From: Sphingopyxis sp.
GTDB lineage: Bacteria; Pseudomonadota; Alphaproteobacteria; Sphingomonadales; Sphingomonadaceae
Assembly: GCA_012035435.1 (NCBI GenBank)
Contig: JAAUPH010000067.1
Location: forward strand, 1-9,919
Direction of reading: 5' to 3'
DNA: 9,919 nt
Every line of letters starts with the position of its first letter. The stretch's first letter is position 1. The translations under genes and the position numbers were made by a program. Shown in pieces: positions 7,656 to 9,919 of this stretch. The notes under the pieces were generated by a model that worked only from the letters and a program-made list of their open reading frames with translations, was not told the origin of the DNA and searched no databases.

Positions 7656-8753
7656 TTACATGCCCGAACCCGGACCGTAAGTGATTTCCACGCGGCGGTT
7701 CTGCGCTTCGCGCACACCGTCAGCGGTCGGCACGCGCGGCTTGGTTTCGCCGAATGCTTCGCCGGTGATCCGGGCAGACGGGATACCGCGACCCGAAAGG
7801 TAGGCACTCACAGCGGCATTGCGACGCTCGGCCAGACCGATGTTGTACTTCGGCGTACCAGCGCGGTCGGTGTGACCGGCCAGCATCACACTTGCCGTGC
7901 CGCAGTTCGCGTACGCGGTGACGGCGCTGTTGAGGATGCTCGCGGCCTGCGGAGTGATGTCCGACTTGTCGAAGTCGAAGAACACGACGTAGGGCCCGGT
8001 GTTGCAAGCAACCTTGGGCGGCGGAGGCACAGCCACCGGCTCGGCCATCGGCTCGGCGCCACCGAAGTTGTAGGTGATCGAGCCCAGCAGCGAGTGGCTG
8101 TTGAACTTCGTTTCCAGATCACGGCCCAACGGGTCGACAAGGCTGACGCTGGGCACGTTGAAGTAGCGATACTTCAGGCCGACATCCCACGAGTCGCTAA
8201 GCGGAGCGCGGACGCCGGCCAGCAGCTGCCATGCAAAGCCGGTGTCCGAATCGTTCCAAACGCCCGGGCCGTTGGCATTGACACGGCCATCCATATCGAC
8301 GCGAGCAACACCGACGCCGCCGCCTGCGAAGGCCTGGAGGCCGTCATCCGAACCAAAATCAAACAGGCCGTTGATCATAAAGCTCAGCGCGTTCGCTTCG
8401 CCCAACGCTTCGCGCGTGTCGGAGAAGGTGTTGAAGCCGCCGGGAGCAGTTGTCGAGGGATTCAGCGCAAGGCCTTCGGTGCCAGCCTGCACGTCCTGCA
8501 GATCAGCCGCACGATAGCTGGCTTCAGCTTCAAGGCGGAAAGCGCCAAAGTCGTAGCCGACCATTCCGCCGAAGTCGTAGCCGGTGTCGTAGTTGGCAGC
8601 GGCGTTGTTCGCCGCACCGTCTACATCAAGGCTCTGGTCTTCGACGATCATGACGCCGCCATCACCCTGAATGTACCACTGACCTTCACGGGCCATGGCG
8701 GGTGAGGTCAGCGCGGTCGAAGCCATCGCCATCCCAATGACGAGTTTGCGCAT
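7656..8753 (-). CDS. OmpA-family outer membrane porin
   Basis: The 365-residue protein begins with a Sec signal peptide (M-R-K-L-V-I-G-M-A-M ...) with likely cleavage after A-M-A at residue 21. Residues 22 to about 230 form an eight-stranded beta-barrel of alternating hydrophobic/aromatic strands, ending in G-S-I-T-Y-N-F. A linker of P-M-A-E-P-V-A-V-P-P-P-P (235-246) leads to the periplasmic peptidoglycan-binding OmpA domain (about 255-358). This has F-D-F-D-K-S-D-I-T, L-A-G-H-T-D-R-A-G (291-299), the N-I-G-L-A-E-R-R-N-A-A-V helix and the closing Q-N-R-R-V-E-I. Two cysteines, 250 and 284, could form a disulphide. The protein should tether the outer membrane to peptidoglycan. AAAGGGGA precedes the ATG by eight bases and a strong terminator follows, consistent with an abundant single-gene transcript. 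Confidence 0.93.
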   Translation of the reverse strand: MRKLVIGMAMASTALTSPAMAREGQWYIQGDGGVMIVEDQSLDVDGAANNAAANYDTGYDFGGMVGYDFGAFRLEAEASYRAADLQDVQAGTEGLALNPSTTAPGGFNTFSDTREALGEANALSFMINGLFDFGSDDGLQAFAGGGVGVARVDMDGRVNANGPGVWNDSDTGFAWQLLAGVRAPLSDSWDVGLKYRYFNVPSVSLVDPLGRDLETKFNSHSLLGSITYNFGGAEPMAEPVAVPPPPKVACNTGPYVVFFDFDKSDITPQAASILNSAVTAYANCGTASVMLAGHTDRAGTPKYNIGLAERRNAAVSAYLSGRGIPSARITGEAFGETKPRVPTADGVREAQNRRVEITYGPGSGM

Positions 8754-8921
8754 TCTAAAATTCCCCTTTGTATTGGACTTGAGGCACCGGCTGTCTCTAT
8801 CTTTTCCCCTTCAATGAGGCAAGCGGTCAATGCCTTGTTGGTGTTGCAAGAATGTCGCGTTGCCATGCCTGTGGAAAAAATGCAACCGCGAAACGCTCAC
8901 GATTCAGCCATTCCCCGCCAT
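8754..8921 (-). promoter_or_regulatory. Leader and upstream region of the ompA-family gene
   Basis: This 168-base gap lies between the ompA start and the end of the DUF2793 remnant. On the - strand it holds the ribosome site AAAGGGGA (8769-8762) and TTGACC (8830-8825), which could serve as a -35 box. No convincing -10 hexamer was found at 16-18 bases; the purine-rich GAAGGGGAAAAGATAGAGA follows instead. No other gene is seen in it, and no terminator is evident after the DUF2793 stop at 8922. Confidence 0.3.
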
Positions 8922-9329
8922 TCAGCTGCTGTGTTCACTCAGTACGCCAACCGCTGTTAGTGCCTGAATCAGGTCCGCAACCGCCTGCCGGGCCTGGGCA
9001 TCAATCACAGCGCCGCCGATTGGCACAGCTGGAGCGTCCGCGCGTGTCCAGGTTGACCGGGAACACCAGCTGATGGCCTGCGGCTTGATCGAAAACCAGC
9101 ATCCCCTCCTTCGGGGCAACGAAATGCCATGCGCCGCTGATCCGCACCGCAAGGTTGTGTTCCTTCCCGGCCCCACGCCTCGGCAGCCGGAGCGGTGATG
9201 CGAAAGCTGGTGCCTTCGGAAGGCGTCGAGGGCGGATCGGGCTGCGATGACAAAACGCTATGCGCGTGCAGGGCATCCAGTAGACACAACGCCTGATTGA
9301 CGAAAAACTCCTTCTGCGCCTGCCCTGCG
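8922..9329 (-). pseudogene. DUF2793 protein remnant, 5' end lost and two frameshifts
   Basis: DUF2793 proteins are small (about 150 residues) phage/GTA-associated proteins of unknown function. The typical start block is present as A-G-Q-A-Q-K-E-F-F-V-N-Q-A-L-C-L-L-D-A-L-H (9328 downward), but it is preceded directly by terminase sequence rather than its own start. The frame then needs two corrections. An extra G in GTGGGGCC (near 9176) separates I-T-A-P-A-A-E-A-W from A-G-K-E-H-N-L-A-V-R-I-S-G-A-W-H-F-V-A-P. An extra C in TTCCCGG (near 9060) separates H-Q-L-V-F from W-T-R-A-D-A-P-A-V-P-I-G-G. The end I-D-A-Q-A-R-Q-A-V-A-D-L-I-Q-A-L, stopping at 8922-8924, matches the family's C-terminal helix. 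With no start codon of its own and broken frames, it is very unlikely to give a working product. Confidence 0.75.
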
Positions 9330-9791
9330 AGCGTGGCTGTGCTGCGGGCCGCGCAGGCCTTCGGGTTCGGCGGCAGAAAACAGTTGCGCCTGCGCCCCGC
9401 TGCGGAAGCGGATGCGATGCAGCGAAGGTTCGTAGATGGGCCTGTGATCCGGACGGCAGACCGCCATCAATCCGCTTTCCCCCTCGACCATCACGGCACG
9501 TGCTTCGGCAAGGGAGGATGAGATCAGCGCGATCCGGGCGTCGGGGTTTGCATCGGCGATCATCCGCACCCATTCCGCGCCCGATCGGGTCTTGCCGAAG
9601 CCGCGCCCCGCCATGATCATCCATACCCGCCAGTCCCCCGATGGGGGCAACTGTTCGGGCCGGGCCGCATAGGGCCAAATGTATCCGATGCTGTTCCGCT
9701 CGGTTTGATCGAGTGCACGGCTGACTTCGTCGCGAAGTTGGTCGCCTTCAGGCGAATCATCAGCGATCATGTCGTCATAGGGGCCGCTCAT
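9258..9791 (-). pseudogene. Large terminase (GTA/phage TerL), truncated after the Walker A half
   Basis: Large terminases are the ATP-driven motor and nuclease that pack DNA into phage or GTA heads, usually more than 400 residues. Here residues 1-154 are convincing: Y-A-A-R-P-E-Q-L-P-P-S-G-D-W-R-V-W with Walker A G-R-G-F-G-K-T-R (62-69), then G-A-E-W-V-R, I-A-L-I-S-S-S, and F-S-A-A-E-P-E-G-L-R-G-P-Q-H-S-H-A. In GTA-type terminases the next block is the Walker B region 'W-x-D-E'. Instead, from 9329 the DNA encodes DUF2793 in another frame, and this frame runs on meaninglessly to its stop at 9258. The Walker B acid, the rest of the ATPase and the nuclease domain are absent. Its ATG (9791-9789) overlaps the stop of the upstream gene as ATGA, the usual translational coupling. 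It cannot package DNA as written. Confidence 0.85.
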
Positions 9792-9919
9792 CCCTTCTTC
9801 GCCTCGGCAGCGGCCTTCTGGCGCGCGATGCGGCGGCGGATATCCTCGATCTTGCGGTCGATCGAGGCGCGCACTTCATCGGCGCTGACATCGCGCACTG
9901 CGCTGGCCCCGCGCGCGGC
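9788..9919 (-). CDS. C-terminal end of a probable small terminase / GTA gp1-like protein (5' end outside window)
   Basis: The frame enters at the right edge and stops with TGA at 9790-9788, leaving 43 residues. They form a charged, helix-prone segment: V-S-A-D-E-V-R-A-S-I-D-R-K-I-E-D-I-R-R-R, then I-A-R-Q-K-A-A-A-E-A-K-K-G. The stop overlaps the terminase ATG (ATGA). In Rhodobacter-type GTAs the gene just before the large terminase, gp1, is the small terminase that helps select and feed DNA to the motor, so position suggests that role. There is no diagnostic motif in the visible part, so the function is inferred from context, not shown. Confidence 0.55.
   Translation of the reverse strand, partial: AARGASAVRDVSADEVRASIDRKIEDIRRRIARQKAAAEAKKG

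Noticed and set aside
7539..8705. A 388-codon open frame on the + strand opposite the ompA-family gene
   Set aside because: It has no ribosome site or recognisable domain and runs through the ompA terminator and coding sequence; it is a shadow of the OmpA frame.
9001..9678. A 225-codon - strand frame through the terminase and DUF2793 region as one protein
   Set aside because: Its first two thirds are out of frame with the terminase and read as Arg-rich noise; only the end matches DUF2793, which is explained by the frameshift.

Overview
The window is chromosomal DNA of a GC-rich alphaproteobacterium, most likely a sphingomonad (Sphingopyxis/Sphingomonas-like). That placement rests on recalled family resemblance: the OmpA protein with its proline-rich linker, the lone ExbD, the PHA (polyhydroxyalkanoate) genes, the gene-transfer-agent (GTA) type terminase with a DUF2793 gene, and a palindromic intergenic repeat. 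No rRNA, tRNA, CRISPR array, transposase or integrase was seen.

Layout. Positions 1-285 hold the C-terminal end of a MscS-type channel. A + strand run follows: a MaoC-like hydratase, a nested palindromic repeat (851-983), a thiolase and a pyridoxamine-phosphate-oxidase-like flavoprotein. Convergent to these, on the - strand, is an intracellular PHA depolymerase (phaZ). Hydratase, thiolase and depolymerase share acyl-CoA/PHA chemistry, so 385-3999 reads as a loose carbon-storage neighbourhood. An AT-richer divergent region (4000-4273) with several candidate control signals leads to yjhX, then a strong hairpin, then a gene for an ABC exporter half-transporter broken by three single-base frameshifts, then a DUF1993 gene. 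Convergent to DUF1993, with one base between them, is a - strand exbD. Upstream of exbD on the same strand is an ompA-family gene with a textbook terminator.

The right end (8922-9919, - strand) is the most unusual part. It reads as the left edge of a GTA/prophage late operon: the C-terminus of a probable small terminase, overlapped by ATGA with a large terminase gene. The large terminase keeps only its Walker A half. It breaks just after the residues G-P-Q-H-S-H-A and runs directly into the coding sequence of a DUF2793 protein, which in GTA-like clusters I expect at the far end of the tail genes. The DUF2793 part carries two more single-base shifts. The simplest reading is an internal deletion of a GTA-like cluster, leaving a scar of its two ends.

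At least six single-base G/C indels interrupt otherwise recognisable proteins (MaoC tail, ABC exporter three times, DUF2793 twice), while thiolase, phaZ, DUF1993, exbD and ompA are intact. These are either real pseudogenes or base-calling errors, and sequence alone cannot decide. No wholly new multi-gene system is evident. The best leads are the GTA scar, the yjhX upstream region and the nested repeat.
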